NCBI RefSeq assembly: GCF_012070565.1
Contig: NZ_JAAQRO010000040.1
Span: 1-64,000, forward strand
Source of the DNA: Anaerosporobacter faecicola
GTDB lineage: Bacteria; Bacillota; Clostridia; Lachnospirales; Lachnospiraceae
DNA length: 64,000 bases
Direction of reading: 5' to 3'
Part shown: positions 8,285 to 16,682 of the stretch, piece by piece
How positions within the stretch are numbered: position 1 is the stretch's first letter
How the letters are laid out: every line of letters starts with the position of its first letter
Translations under genes and position numbers: made by a program
Notes under the pieces: model-generated
What the model was told of the DNA's origin: nothing
Databases searched by the model: none
What the model saw: only the letters and a program-made list of their open reading frames with translations

Positions 8285-10180
8285 ATGAGAGAATGGCTTG
8301 CAAGTGTATATTCTGATGGTAGCAAATATTTTGTTAGTAATCCTCTTCCAAAAAAAGGAGAGAAGATAACCATATCCTTACGATGCATTGTAAATGAGGA
8401 TCTGAAGCATGTTATCTTGCGTGGGAAAGTAAATGGAGCGGAGCAATTAATCACCATGGAGAAAGATCGGGTAGAGAATGGCTTACAATTCTATTCTTGT
8501 AAGGTGACTCCATGGGAAGATGTCTTCCATTACCAATTTTATCTTGTGACAGAGGAAGAAATCTATTATTATACCCAATACCGAATTACGGATTATGTAC
8601 CTGATGAAATTTACGATTTTCGAATTCTGACGGATTATGAGCAACCTAGCTGGGTGCGGGAGGCGGTCTTCTATCAGATCTTTCCGGATCGTTTCTGTAA
8701 CGGAAATCCCCATAATGATGTGAAAGATAGGGAGTATCAGTTAGACGGTTGGGATACAATTCAAGTGAAAGATTGGAATAAAGAGCCAGAGCCTTTTAAT
8801 CGGACTCACGGACTTGATTTTTATGGAGGAGATTTAGAGGGAATCCAAGAGAAGATTGCTTATTTAAAAGAACTTGGTGTTACGGCAGTATATGTGAATC
8901 CAATCTTTCAAGCAGCTTCCGTGCATCGATATGATTGTATGGATTATTCTGTGATTGATCCCCATCTTGGCGGTAACGAAGCGTTGGTTCGATTATCGGA
9001 GGCACTTCATGAACAGGGAATGAAATTAGTACTGGATATCTCAATCAACCATACAGGAACAACACACAAATGGTTCAATAAAGATGGTGTTTTTTATCCC
9101 AAATCAGTAGGAGCATATAATAACAAACAAGCGAGGGAACGTTCCTATTACTTTTTTCACGATGGGAATGATTACGATACCTGGTGTGGGGTAAAGAATC
9201 TTCCTGCATTAAATTATACGGATGAAAACTTACGAGAAATTGTTTATCGTGGGCAGGATTCTATTATTAAAAAATGGATTAAGGAACCATATAAGATTGA
9301 TGGCTGGAGATTTGATGTAGGAGATGTTATGGCAAGAAATAATCTTGTACAGTTACATAAGGAGATTTGGCCAGAGATTCGTAAAAGTATTAAAGAAGAA
9401 AATAAGGAGGCATATATCGTTGGAGAAGATTGGGCGGATTGTATTGAACATTTACAGGGAGATGAATGGGATGCAACCATGAATTATTTTGCCTGTGCAA
9501 GACCAATTCGGGAGTTTGTAGGCGAGATTGATCTATTCCAACAAAGAAAGGAAGAATTACAGTTTTCGTTAAAGAAGATGACAGCAAAGAATTTTAAAAA
9601 CCGAATTACGCAGTATTATGGAAAATTACCATATGTGATGCAGGAAATCCAGTTTAATTTAATTGATAGCCATGATGTAAGCCGTTTGCACAATAATACA
9701 TCCATCTCCTTTGAAGATTATAAAGCTGCTGTGGTATTGTATTTCACATTACCAGGTGCTCCTTGCATCTATTATGGAGATGAAGTTGGAATCCAAGGGA
9801 AGAACGATGTGGAGGGCTGCCGATATCCGATGCCATGGAGTAAGGATATGGAGAAAACAATTTATTATAAAATGTACCATCAATTAGCAAATCTAAAGAA
9901 AAAGAATGATGCACTAGCATATGGGGGATTGCAGTTCCTTTCAAATGATGATTATGTAATATCTTATGTACGTTGTACGGATACCAAGGCAGTATTTATA
10001 ATCGCATCCGTTGATGATGAGGAGCGAATGGTTGAAATCCCTTATGTATATTATGGATACCAAACATGTAATCATATAGAAGATTTATTAGGTGCATCAG
10101 TGGAATATAAAGATCGAAATGGAAAGGTCATGGTACGTATACCAGCTCATAGCAGCTACCTTTTAACAATACAAGAGTAA
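8285..10180 (+). CDS. Alpha-amylase family GH13, neopullulanase/maltogenic-amylase type
   Basis: The start at ATG 8285 is preferred over an upstream GTG (8261) because AAAGGA lies 7 nt before it. The 631-residue product has an N-terminal CBM34-like beta-domain (about 1-120), the GH13 barrel from VREAVFYQIFPDRFCNG, and a C-terminal beta-domain. The four GH13 regions are visible: DISINHT, GWRFDVGD (nucleophile Asp344), VGEDWAD (acid/base Glu381) and LIDSHD (Asp464). No signal peptide, so cytoplasmic. The HxYDxxDY motif (HRYDCMDYSVIDPHLGG) is typical of the GH13_20 group that splits cyclomaltodextrins, pullulan and maltodextrins. With the GH31 enzyme it would turn imported alpha-glucan oligomers into glucose. 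Confidence 0.92.
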   Translation: MREWLASVYSDGSKYFVSNPLPKKGEKITISLRCIVNEDLKHVILRGKVNGAEQLITMEKDRVENGLQFYSCKVTPWEDVFHYQFYLVTEEEIYYYTQYRITDYVPDEIYDFRILTDYEQPSWVREAVFYQIFPDRFCNGNPHNDVKDREYQLDGWDTIQVKDWNKEPEPFNRTHGLDFYGGDLEGIQEKIAYLKELGVTAVYVNPIFQAASVHRYDCMDYSVIDPHLGGNEALVRLSEALHEQGMKLVLDISINHTGTTHKWFNKDGVFYPKSVGAYNNKQARERSYYFFHDGNDYDTWCGVKNLPALNYTDENLREIVYRGQDSIIKKWIKEPYKIDGWRFDVGDVMARNNLVQLHKEIWPEIRKSIKEENKEAYIVGEDWADCIEHLQGDEWDATMNYFACARPIREFVGEIDLFQQRKEELQFSLKKMTAKNFKNRITQYYGKLPYVMQEIQFNLIDSHDVSRLHNNTSISFEDYKAAVVLYFTLPGAPCIYYGDEVGIQGKNDVEGCRYPMPWSKDMEKTIYYKMYHQLANLKKKNDALAYGGLQFLSNDDYVISYVRCTDTKAVFIIASVDDEERMVEIPYVYYGYQTCNHIEDLLGASVEYKDRNGKVMVRIPAHSSYLLTIQE

Positions 10181-10240
10181 GGCCTAGTCAGAGGAAGGAA
10201 AGCGTGTTGAAGTTGGAATACAGAAAGGTATGGTGTTTGT

Positions 10241-12274
10241 ATGCGAAAGATCGGCACAAAACTTATTTGCGCCTTTTTTATTCCAGTATGTATGATTATC
10301 TTACTTGGTGTAATCTCATACAAGATGGCATCAAAGGCGATCATTTCTAATTATGTGAAGACATCTAGTCAGGCAATCGATATGACGGCAGAATATCTGA
10401 ATGTTGGTTTGAATACCGTGGAGGCTACCGCCTTGCAATATGCGATGGATGAGAAGATTGGGGAGTATCTGAGCGGATTTTATCAATATGATATGATGAA
10501 ATATGCACAGGTATATAAAGAACTGTTGCAGACAGCTCGGACAAAGTCCCAAACAGATGAGTATATATCCAATATAAATATATTAAGTGACGCAGTATAT
10601 AGTATATTACAAGTGGATAAAAAGACAGAGGGACTCTATAGCAAATTGTGTGAAAAACTAAAGGAATCTGGCGTAGAGAACATCGGTAAATCGGGTCTGT
10701 GGATCTCCGAACATACAGCACTTGATGAAGAACTAGGTATTAAAGCTGGGACGTATGCCTTATCATATCTAATGCCAGCAGGTAATCGAGATGCATGTAT
10801 CTTAGCTGATGTTAAAATGGAGAAGATACAGGAAGTTCTAAATAAATTGCAATTACCAGGAAATGCATATGTTGCACTTGTTACAGATGAACAAATGATG
10901 TATTCTTTGGAAAACAATAAGGAAGGAGAAATCCAGACAATTACGGATTTCAAGAACTATTCCTATGTAGCAAGTGCAAGAGCATCAGAAGAAGTAAATG
11001 GTAAGGCAGATATTACTTATCATAACGAAAAGGCACTTTTTTTATACAGTAAAGTGGGAGCAACCAATTGTATGCTTTGTGCAGTAATTCCACAGAAAGA
11101 AATTCTAGCAAATGCAAAAGAAATTGAGAAAACAACCGTTGTAATTGTTTTAATTGCCAGTATACTGTCTATTTTTATTGGTACGATTATGGCGCGTGGT
11201 ATGACTAAGACCATGGGAAGTTTTCGCAAAGTATTGGAGCGAGTTGCAAAAGGTGAATGGAATGTGGAAGTAAAGATTCGAAGAAAAGATGAATTTCAGC
11301 TTCTTGCAAAACAGATGAACCATATGATTAGCAATTCTCGTAAGCTGATTGAACAGGTGTCTAGTGTGGGAACCTCGGTTGATCTATCAAGTAATCAGGT
11401 TTCTAATGCAACTAGTAATATTGTGGAAGGTGCATCTAAGATTCATGAAACGATGACAGCAGTGGAGCAGGGAATTCATACCCAGGCAATGGATGCACAA
11501 AAATGTCTTCTTAGTATGGAAGAACTATCAAAACAAATCAGTGAGTTAGAGGAAACTACGAAATCAAGTGTGGATACAATGAAACAAACAAACTTGGTAA
11601 TGGATGTTGGTTTACATACGGTTGATGATCTGTCCAACAGTATGATACAGACAAAAACTGTTACCAACGAGATACGAGAACAAGTTTCAGACCTAGTTGA
11701 AGAAACGCAGATTGTGACGAAGGCAGTTCAAATTATAGATGAGATTGCGGAACAGACCAATCTGTTATCACTTAATGCGGCAATCGAAGCAGCACATGTG
11801 GGGGAAAAAGGAAAAGGATTTGCAGTTGTTGCAAATGAAATTGGTAAATTAGCCAGTGATTCCAAACAAGCTGCATTGCAGATTACAAAAGCATTGGAAA
11901 ATATGACAGATAAAGGTGCAAAGGCAAATTATAGTGTAAGGCAGACAGATGAGATTGTGAGATTGCAGGAAGGTGTTGTAGGAGAAACCAGAAAAGTGTT
12001 TGTAGATATAGCAAAGGCTTGTAAGGTGTACGAAGAAAACCTAAAGAAGTCCAGTGAAAGCATCTCCATCATGGAGAGCAAGCGAGCAGAAACCTTAGAA
12101 GCAGTGGAAAGTATCTCCGCTGTACTAGAAGAAACGGCGGCTTCAGCAACTTATGTATATGAGATTATTCAAGAACAAAAAGATACAACAGAAAGTTTAG
12201 CACAAGACAGCCAGACTCTTCGTCACGATACGAAATCACTAAATACTGCTATTGATCAATTTACAATTTCATGA
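10241..12274 (+). CDS. Methyl-accepting chemotaxis protein, co-oriented with the sugar operon
   Basis: The 677-residue receptor has a first membrane segment at about residues 8-28, a large extracellular sensor (about 30-295, Cache-like in size, not recognised in detail), a second membrane segment at about 298-318, a HAMP domain and a cytoplasmic signalling domain. The signalling hairpin is centred near residue 500-530 ([34 protein letters not shown]). It lies 60 bp after the amylase gene with no terminator between, so co-transcription is plausible and it may sense the same sugar or its binding protein. The ribosome binding site is weak (GAAAGG about 13 nt upstream). Confidence 0.9.
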   Translation: MRKIGTKLICAFFIPVCMIILLGVISYKMASKAIISNYVKTSSQAIDMTAEYLNVGLNTVEATALQYAMDEKIGEYLSGFYQYDMMKYAQVYKELLQTARTKSQTDEYISNINILSDAVYSILQVDKKTEGLYSKLCEKLKESGVENIGKSGLWISEHTALDEELGIKAGTYALSYLMPAGNRDACILADVKMEKIQEVLNKLQLPGNAYVALVTDEQMMYSLENNKEGEIQTITDFKNYSYVASARASEEVNGKADITYHNEKALFLYSKVGATNCMLCAVIPQKEILANAKEIEKTTVVIVLIASILSIFIGTIMARGMTKTMGSFRKVLERVAKGEWNVEVKIRRKDEFQLLAKQMNHMISNSRKLIEQVSSVGTSVDLSSNQVSNATSNIVEGASKIHETMTAVEQGIHTQAMDAQKCLLSMEELSKQISELEETTKSSVDTMKQTNLVMDVGLHTVDDLSNSMIQTKTVTNEIREQVSDLVEETQIVTKAVQIIDEIAEQTNLLSLNAAIEAAHVGEKGKGFAVVANEIGKLASDSKQAALQITKALENMTDKGAKANYSVRQTDEIVRLQEGVVGETRKVFVDIAKACKVYEENLKKSSESISIMESKRAETLEAVESISAVLEETAASATYVYEIIQEQKDTTESLAQDSQTLRHDTKSLNTAIDQFTIS

Positions 12275-12296
12275 TATTATTACAACATTTTGATTT

Positions 12297-12350
12297 GAAT
12301 AAGCTGGAACAAAAACGAACGGAGATCGTCGTTTTGTTCCAGCTTATTCT
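12297..12350. terminator. Bidirectional hairpin between chemoreceptor and fabV
   Basis: An 18-bp perfect stem, starting GAATAAGCTGGAACAAAA, with its mirror ending at 12350. It separates convergent genes and likely serves both; T-runs are short on either side. Confidence 0.7.
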
Positions 12351-12407
12351 TACTATATAGGATTAATTTCATTAAGATTACATGCTTTGTTTGATTAAAT
12401 AGGATGA

Positions 12408-13610
12408 TTACGGCAATATGCTAGGAATGGATACCGCTGCATCAACTTCTTGCTCATAATTCACACCTGCTATATGGAAACCAAACATAGTGTAGAAATC
12501 CTCCCAGTAACCGGCGATGTCCGCATTGTCTTTAATATTATCTGTAGTAATGGTAGGCCAAATTTCTTCAATTCTTTTCTGGACCTTAGAATCTAATTCA
12601 TAATCGTCAAGTCGAATTAATCCTGCTTCATCAACCTGAGGAGCAGATTCTATATATTTTTTATTAAAAAGACGGCAGATCTGTTCAATACAACCTTCAT
12701 GAGTACCAAGTTCTTTTTGTACTTTGTACAGAAGACTGATGTAGAGAGGAACAACAGGAATCGCTGCACTCGCCTGTGTTACCAAAGCCTTATTAACAGA
12801 GATGTAAGCATGAATACCATGGTTTTCATACGTTGCTGTAATTTCCTTTGCTGTCTGGTGAAGGTGCTCTTTGGCATGACCAATGGTACCTTCCTTATAG
12901 ATTGGATACGTAAGTTTGGGTCCAATATAGGAGTAAGCAATGGTGACAGCATCTTCTTCTATGGCATCTGCATCGACTAAGGCTTGTATCCAATCTTCCC
13001 AGTCTTCACCGCCCATTACTTTGACCGTGGCTTCAATTTCTTCCTCAGTTGCAGAAGGAATGGTTGCTTCTACAATGGTGTTGTGTCGGAGATCTAAGGA
13101 TTTGCTAACGAATGGTTCAGCGGTTGCTTTAAGAACAGAAGTGTAAGTCGTACCATCGGCTGTAGTTCTTCGTGGTGCTGCAAGGCTGTAGATGACCATA
13201 TCAACTTTACCAAGGTCCTGTTTGATCTTAGCAATGGCTTGTTCTTTCATCTCTTTGGAGAAGGCATCTCCATTTAAGGTCTGCGCATATAATCCATCTT
13301 GCTGAGCAAAGGATTCGAAGGCTGCAGTATTATACCAGCCAGCAGTTGCAGTACGAGTACCAGAAGCTTCTTTTTCATACATGATGCCTAACGTTGCTGT
13401 TTCATATGTATAAGCAAGTGCGATTCGAGATGCTAAACCGTAACCAGTAGAACAACCGATTACGAGTACTTTTTTAGGCGTCTTAGCTGTAGTTGAATTA
13501 GAAGAAGATTGTGTCTTTATATAGTCAATCTGTCGTTTGACATTTTCCCTACAACCAACGGGATGAGCGGTGGTACAGATGAATCCGCGTACTTTTGGTT
13601 CTATAATCAT
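12408..13610 (-). CDS. fabV: Trans-2-enoyl-CoA/enoyl-ACP reductase FabV
   Basis: The protein reduces the 2,3 double bond of enoyl-thioesters with NAD(P)H, in fatty acid elongation or, for the TER branch, in crotonyl-CoA to butyryl-CoA reduction. It starts MIIEPKVRGFICTTAHPVGC, the family N-terminus, so the ATG at 13610 is preferred over in-frame codons up to 13622. The 400-residue length fits. A Rossmann motif is at VLVIGCSTGYGLASRIALAY, and the family Y-x8-K active-site motif is YKEGTIGHAK. A FabT-like palindrome lies at its promoter, which supports a role in lipid synthesis rather than only fermentation. No fab or bcd neighbours are present in the window to decide between the two. Confidence 0.93.
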   Translation of the reverse strand: MIIEPKVRGFICTTAHPVGCRENVKRQIDYIKTQSSSNSTTAKTPKKVLVIGCSTGYGLASRIALAYTYETATLGIMYEKEASGTRTATAGWYNTAAFESFAQQDGLYAQTLNGDAFSKEMKEQAIAKIKQDLGKVDMVIYSLAAPRRTTADGTTYTSVLKATAEPFVSKSLDLRHNTIVEATIPSATEEEIEATVKVMGGEDWEDWIQALVDADAIEEDAVTIAYSYIGPKLTYPIYKEGTIGHAKEHLHQTAKEITATYENHGIHAYISVNKALVTQASAAIPVVPLYISLLYKVQKELGTHEGCIEQICRLFNKKYIESAPQVDEAGLIRLDDYELDSKVQKRIEEIWPTITTDNIKDNADIAGYWEDFYTMFGFHIAGVNYEQEVDAAVSIPSILP

Positions 13611-13742
13611 TATAATCACCATTTCCTTTCGAAATCTTGGAATAACATAACATTCGCAATCTGCGCAAAAGCGCTAGTCCTATTCACTTATGTGTAAGCC
13701 AGGTGTGAATTGACCGTTTGACCCTTGTAGATACACGAATTG

Positions 13743-13788
13743 TTTGACAATCAAAATAATTATATCATAGATAGGGGGAGATAGTCAA
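13743..13788 (-). promoter_or_regulatory. fabV promoter with FabT-like box
   Basis: On the minus strand TTGACT (13783-13788) and TATAAT (13759-13764) are 18 bp apart. A perfect 5-3-5 palindrome, TTTGA-CAA-TCAAA at 13743-13755, starts 4 bp downstream of the -10 box at the expected start site. It matches the known TTTGA-N-TCAAA style of FabT fatty-acid regulators of Firmicutes. Confidence 0.65.
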
Positions 13789-13915
13789 AGTAAGGATGGG
13801 AGGGTCAATAACGGGGGAAAGAGCAGATGCTTTACAAAGTAAGCAGAATTCGTTATATTATAAATACATGACCATGGTAGCAGATGGTCAGTTCAGTGTA
13901 GGGGAGAAGAGTAGA

Positions 13916-15139
13916 GTGAACATAGGAATATTTACAGAAACGTATTATCCAGAGATTAATGGAGTAGCAACATCTTGTTTCATGTTAAAGACGGAATTAG
14001 AAAAGATGGGACATAATGTTTACGTTTTTACGACAAAGACGCCAGGTGAACCAGAATTTGAACATAACGTATTTCGGGTACCAAGTGTACCATTCATCTT
14101 TTTAAGTGACAGGCGTGTAGGAATGTTTTATCAGCCAAGACTGGCTACGAAGATAAAGAAATTAGAACTGGATGTCATTCATACGAATACGGAATTCTCA
14201 CTTGGGATATTCGGTAGGATCATGGCAAGGGAACTGAACATTCCAGTAGTTCATACGTATCATACAATTTATGAAGATTATTCACATTATATTATGAAGA
14301 TCAAACGTTTGGATAAGCGAACCAAAGCAGCCATTCGTTTCTTCTCAAGAAAATGCTGTAATTCTGCCAGCAAAGTGATTGTTCCTACGAATAAGGTTAA
14401 AGATCTCTTGTTGAATTACCATGTACACAGTAGTATTGAAGTTATTCCAACAGGAATTAAACTGGATAAATTTAGTAAAGAACAATTCACAGCAGAAGAG
14501 ATAAGAAATCTTCGATTAGAATATGGAATCAAAGAAAATGAAAAATCCATTGTTTATCTAGGGAGAATATCACAGGAAAAGAATATTGAGGAATTGCTTC
14601 GTGCAATGCCAGCATATATGGAAAAACATGCAGATGTGAAATTCGTCATTGTTGGTGGTGGACCAGACCAAGGAAGATTAAAACAGATTGCGAAAGAACT
14701 ATGCTTGGAAGGACGGGTTATCTTTGCTGGGGAGAAACCATGGGATACCATTGGAAGGTATTATCAACTTGGAGATGTATTCATGAGTGCTTCTCAAAGT
14801 GAGACACAGGGGTTAACCTATATTGAAGCGATGGCAGCAGGATTACCGGTAGTAGCAAAGCAGGATGCTTGCCTAGAGGATATTCTGATTGATGGCTATA
14901 ATGGATATGGTTTCCATAACCAACAACAGATGTATGCAGGACTAGATGCTATTCTTTATGGAGTTGCAAAACAGGATATCGAAGATCGAGTTGTTGAAAA
15001 ACAAGTTACAATAGAACAGTATTCTCAACATGCATTAGAGGTAGTAAAGACATATTCAACAGAAACATTTGCGAGAAAAGTACTTCATTTATATCAAGAG
15101 GTAGTAGAGGAAAAGCCGGTAGAGGAAAGCCTATTATAA
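13916..15139 (+). CDS. GT4-family glycosyltransferase, diacylglycerol glucosyltransferase-like
   Basis: The GTG at 13916 is preferred as start: it follows AGGGGAG by 8 nt and gives the family N-terminus VNIGIFTETYYPEINGVATS; upstream in-frame ATGs would add 40 unmatched residues and overlap the fabV promoter. The 407-residue protein is a GT-B fold retaining enzyme with an N-terminal acceptor domain and C-terminal donor domain containing the E-x7-E motif (SETQGLTYIEAMAAGLPVVA). The HTNTEFSLG and HTYHTIYEDYSHYI segments are typical of 1,2-diacylglycerol 3-glucosyltransferases making membrane glucolipids. Divergent placement against fabV fits a lipid role. Exact acceptor is inferred. Confidence 0.85.
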   Translation: MNIGIFTETYYPEINGVATSCFMLKTELEKMGHNVYVFTTKTPGEPEFEHNVFRVPSVPFIFLSDRRVGMFYQPRLATKIKKLELDVIHTNTEFSLGIFGRIMARELNIPVVHTYHTIYEDYSHYIMKIKRLDKRTKAAIRFFSRKCCNSASKVIVPTNKVKDLLLNYHVHSSIEVIPTGIKLDKFSKEQFTAEEIRNLRLEYGIKENEKSIVYLGRISQEKNIEELLRAMPAYMEKHADVKFVIVGGGPDQGRLKQIAKELCLEGRVIFAGEKPWDTIGRYYQLGDVFMSASQSETQGLTYIEAMAAGLPVVAKQDACLEDILIDGYNGYGFHNQQQMYAGLDAILYGVAKQDIEDRVVEKQVTIEQYSQHALEVVKTYSTETFARKVLHLYQEVVEEKPVEESLL

Positions 15140-15195
15140 GAAATCTATATAAGTAATTATTCTCGTGTGAAGACAGGAAAAGAGGAGGCACAAAG

Positions 15196-16158
15196 ATGGA
15201 GAGTAGAAAAGAAATTGCTATGCGGTTATTTCGAGAAGGATTCAACTGTTCCCAAGCTGTATTTGCTGCATTTGCAGATTATTATCATATGGATATGGAT
15301 ACCGCACTTAAGGTGTCCAGTTCCTTTGGTGGAGGAATGGGAAGGATGCGAGAAGTATGCGGTGCGGTATCGGGTATGTTTCTTGTTGCAGGAATGGAAA
15401 CAGGAAGTACCGAAGGGAAAGACCAAGAAGCGAAAAAACATAATTATGATGTAGTACAGCAACTTGCAGCAATATACCGTCAAAAGAATGGTTCCATCAT
15501 TTGCCGTGAGTTGCTTGGTTTGGATAAAGCAGCAGATACATCACAAACGAAACCAGAAGAACGAACAAAAGAGTACTATAAGAAGAGACCTTGTGTGGAA
15601 TTGGTAGGACAAGCAGTAGAAATTTTGGAAGAATATCTGCTTAAGGGAGAAAGGGAAAAATCGGAATCAACATTTCAAAAAGTTACAAACGAAGAAGGAA
15701 TAAAGAAGGTGGCAGAACTAGGTACAAAGATCTGGCATGAACACTATGCAACAATCTTACAGACTGACCAGATTGACTATATGGTTGAGCGGTTTCAATC
15801 AGAACATGCCGTAAAAGAACAAATGGCTACCCAAGGGTATGAATACTACCTGATCAAGGATAACGATGTGGCAGTTGGTTATATAGGACTTGTGATGGAA
15901 GAAGATAAGATTTTTCTGAGTAAGTTGTACATAGCGAAGGAATCGAGAAAAAAAGGACTTGCGACAAAAGCATTTGGATTCCTGCAAGACTTGGCAAAAG
16001 AAGAAAAAAAACAGAAAATCTGGTTAACGGTAAATCGTTATAATGTGGATTCCATTGCTGTATATGAGAAAAAGGGGTTTGTGAAGATAAAAGAACAGGT
16101 AGCTGATATTGGGAATGGTTATGTAATGGATGATTTTGTTATGGAGAAGTTGATATAG
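15196..16158 (+). CDS. C_GCAxxG_C_C domain fused to GNAT acetyltransferase
   Basis: Two modules in 320 residues. Residues 1 to about 150 form a C_GCAxxG_C_C family domain with conserved cysteines: FNCSQAVFAAF near residue 17, the signature VCGAVSGMF near residue 55, ICRELLG and RPCVELVG. That family is thought to bind metal or a redox cofactor, without a proven function. From about residue 160 a GNAT N-acetyltransferase follows, with the acetyl-CoA loop RKKGLATKAFGFLQ and the usual NxxSIxxYEKxGF ending (NVDSIAVYEKKGFVKI). The coding frame is unbroken, with AGAGGAGGC before the ATG. It follows the glycosyltransferase by 56 bp. The acceptor of the acetyl group is unknown. Confidence 0.85.
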   Translation: MESRKEIAMRLFREGFNCSQAVFAAFADYYHMDMDTALKVSSSFGGGMGRMREVCGAVSGMFLVAGMETGSTEGKDQEAKKHNYDVVQQLAAIYRQKNGSIICRELLGLDKAADTSQTKPEERTKEYYKKRPCVELVGQAVEILEEYLLKGEREKSESTFQKVTNEEGIKKVAELGTKIWHEHYATILQTDQIDYMVERFQSEHAVKEQMATQGYEYYLIKDNDVAVGYIGLVMEEDKIFLSKLYIAKESRKKGLATKAFGFLQDLAKEEKKQKIWLTVNRYNVDSIAVYEKKGFVKIKEQVADIGNGYVMDDFVMEKLI

Positions 16159-16224
16159 AAGCAAGATTTCCTTATTGACAATACTAAACCAGATGATATA
16201 ATGAAAATTAGTGTAGATTTGTTC

Positions 16225-16527
16225 TATATGAAATGAATGAACAAATTGAAAGAATAATACAGAATACAAGTAATACGATGAAGAGAAGAGTACGACATGG
16301 AATAATCCAGAGAGAGATTGTAAGCTGTGAATATCTTATTAGGAAATGTCGGAAAACTACCTCCGAGTGGCCCCAATCCGGTCCGGTGATTCCGTTATCA
16401 TCTATGCCAACAAAAAGTGGCAGAATAAGTGGGTGCAGATTCGTCTGTACCAAGTAGGGTGGAACCGCGAGAATAGACTCGTCCCTTTCGATCTTCTGTT
16501 TAGATCGGAAGGGGCTTTTTTTATATA
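16225..16527 (+). ncRNA. T-box riboswitch (tRNA-Thr sensing) of thrS
   Basis: The canonical T-box sequence AGGGTGGAACCGCG is at 16456-16469, preceded by a long structured stem I region with an AGAGAGA element near 16311. A Rho-independent terminator (16482-16527), pairing CCCTTTCGATC with GATCGGAAGGGG before a T-run, follows. Uncharged tRNA-Thr would stabilise the antiterminator. The likely specifier is ACC at 16359-16361, consistent with the threonyl-tRNA synthetase gene downstream; the specifier call is tentative. Confidence 0.92.
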
Positions 16528-16625
16528 ATAGGAAAGTCCTCCGACTTTCCTATTATATAAACCCTCCGGGGGATGCGCACTCGCACATAAGGTAGATGTC
16601 AGCTGAAGCTGACAGTGCTCGGCAC
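16521..16625. repeat. Cluster of palindromes between T-box terminator and thrS
   Basis: Starts with a perfect 18-bp inverted repeat (16521-16538 and 16543-16560, loop CTCC) that reuses the last T-residues of the terminator. It is followed by TGCG-CACT-CGCA, TGTCAGCT-GA-AGCTGACA and GTGC-TCG-GCAC. This resembles a REP-like or miniature mobile intergenic element. No second copy was noticed in this window. Confidence 0.6.
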
Positions 16626-16682
16626 TAAGAACAAGGCAGGTAAGTATCTGAAAAGTGAATCAACCAATAGAAAGGAAATAGA

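Larger units (their letters stand above)
16159..16682 (+). promoter_or_regulatory. Leader region of thrS (gap of 524 bp)
   Basis: The gap contains a T-box riboswitch (about 16225-16527) and then a cluster of short palindromes (16521-16625). Short open frames inside it are on structured RNA and are not taken as genes. Confidence 0.85.

Noticed and set aside
16233-16528. Short open frames inside the thrS leader
   Set aside because: They overlap the T-box core and terminator and have no ribosome binding site or recognisable product.
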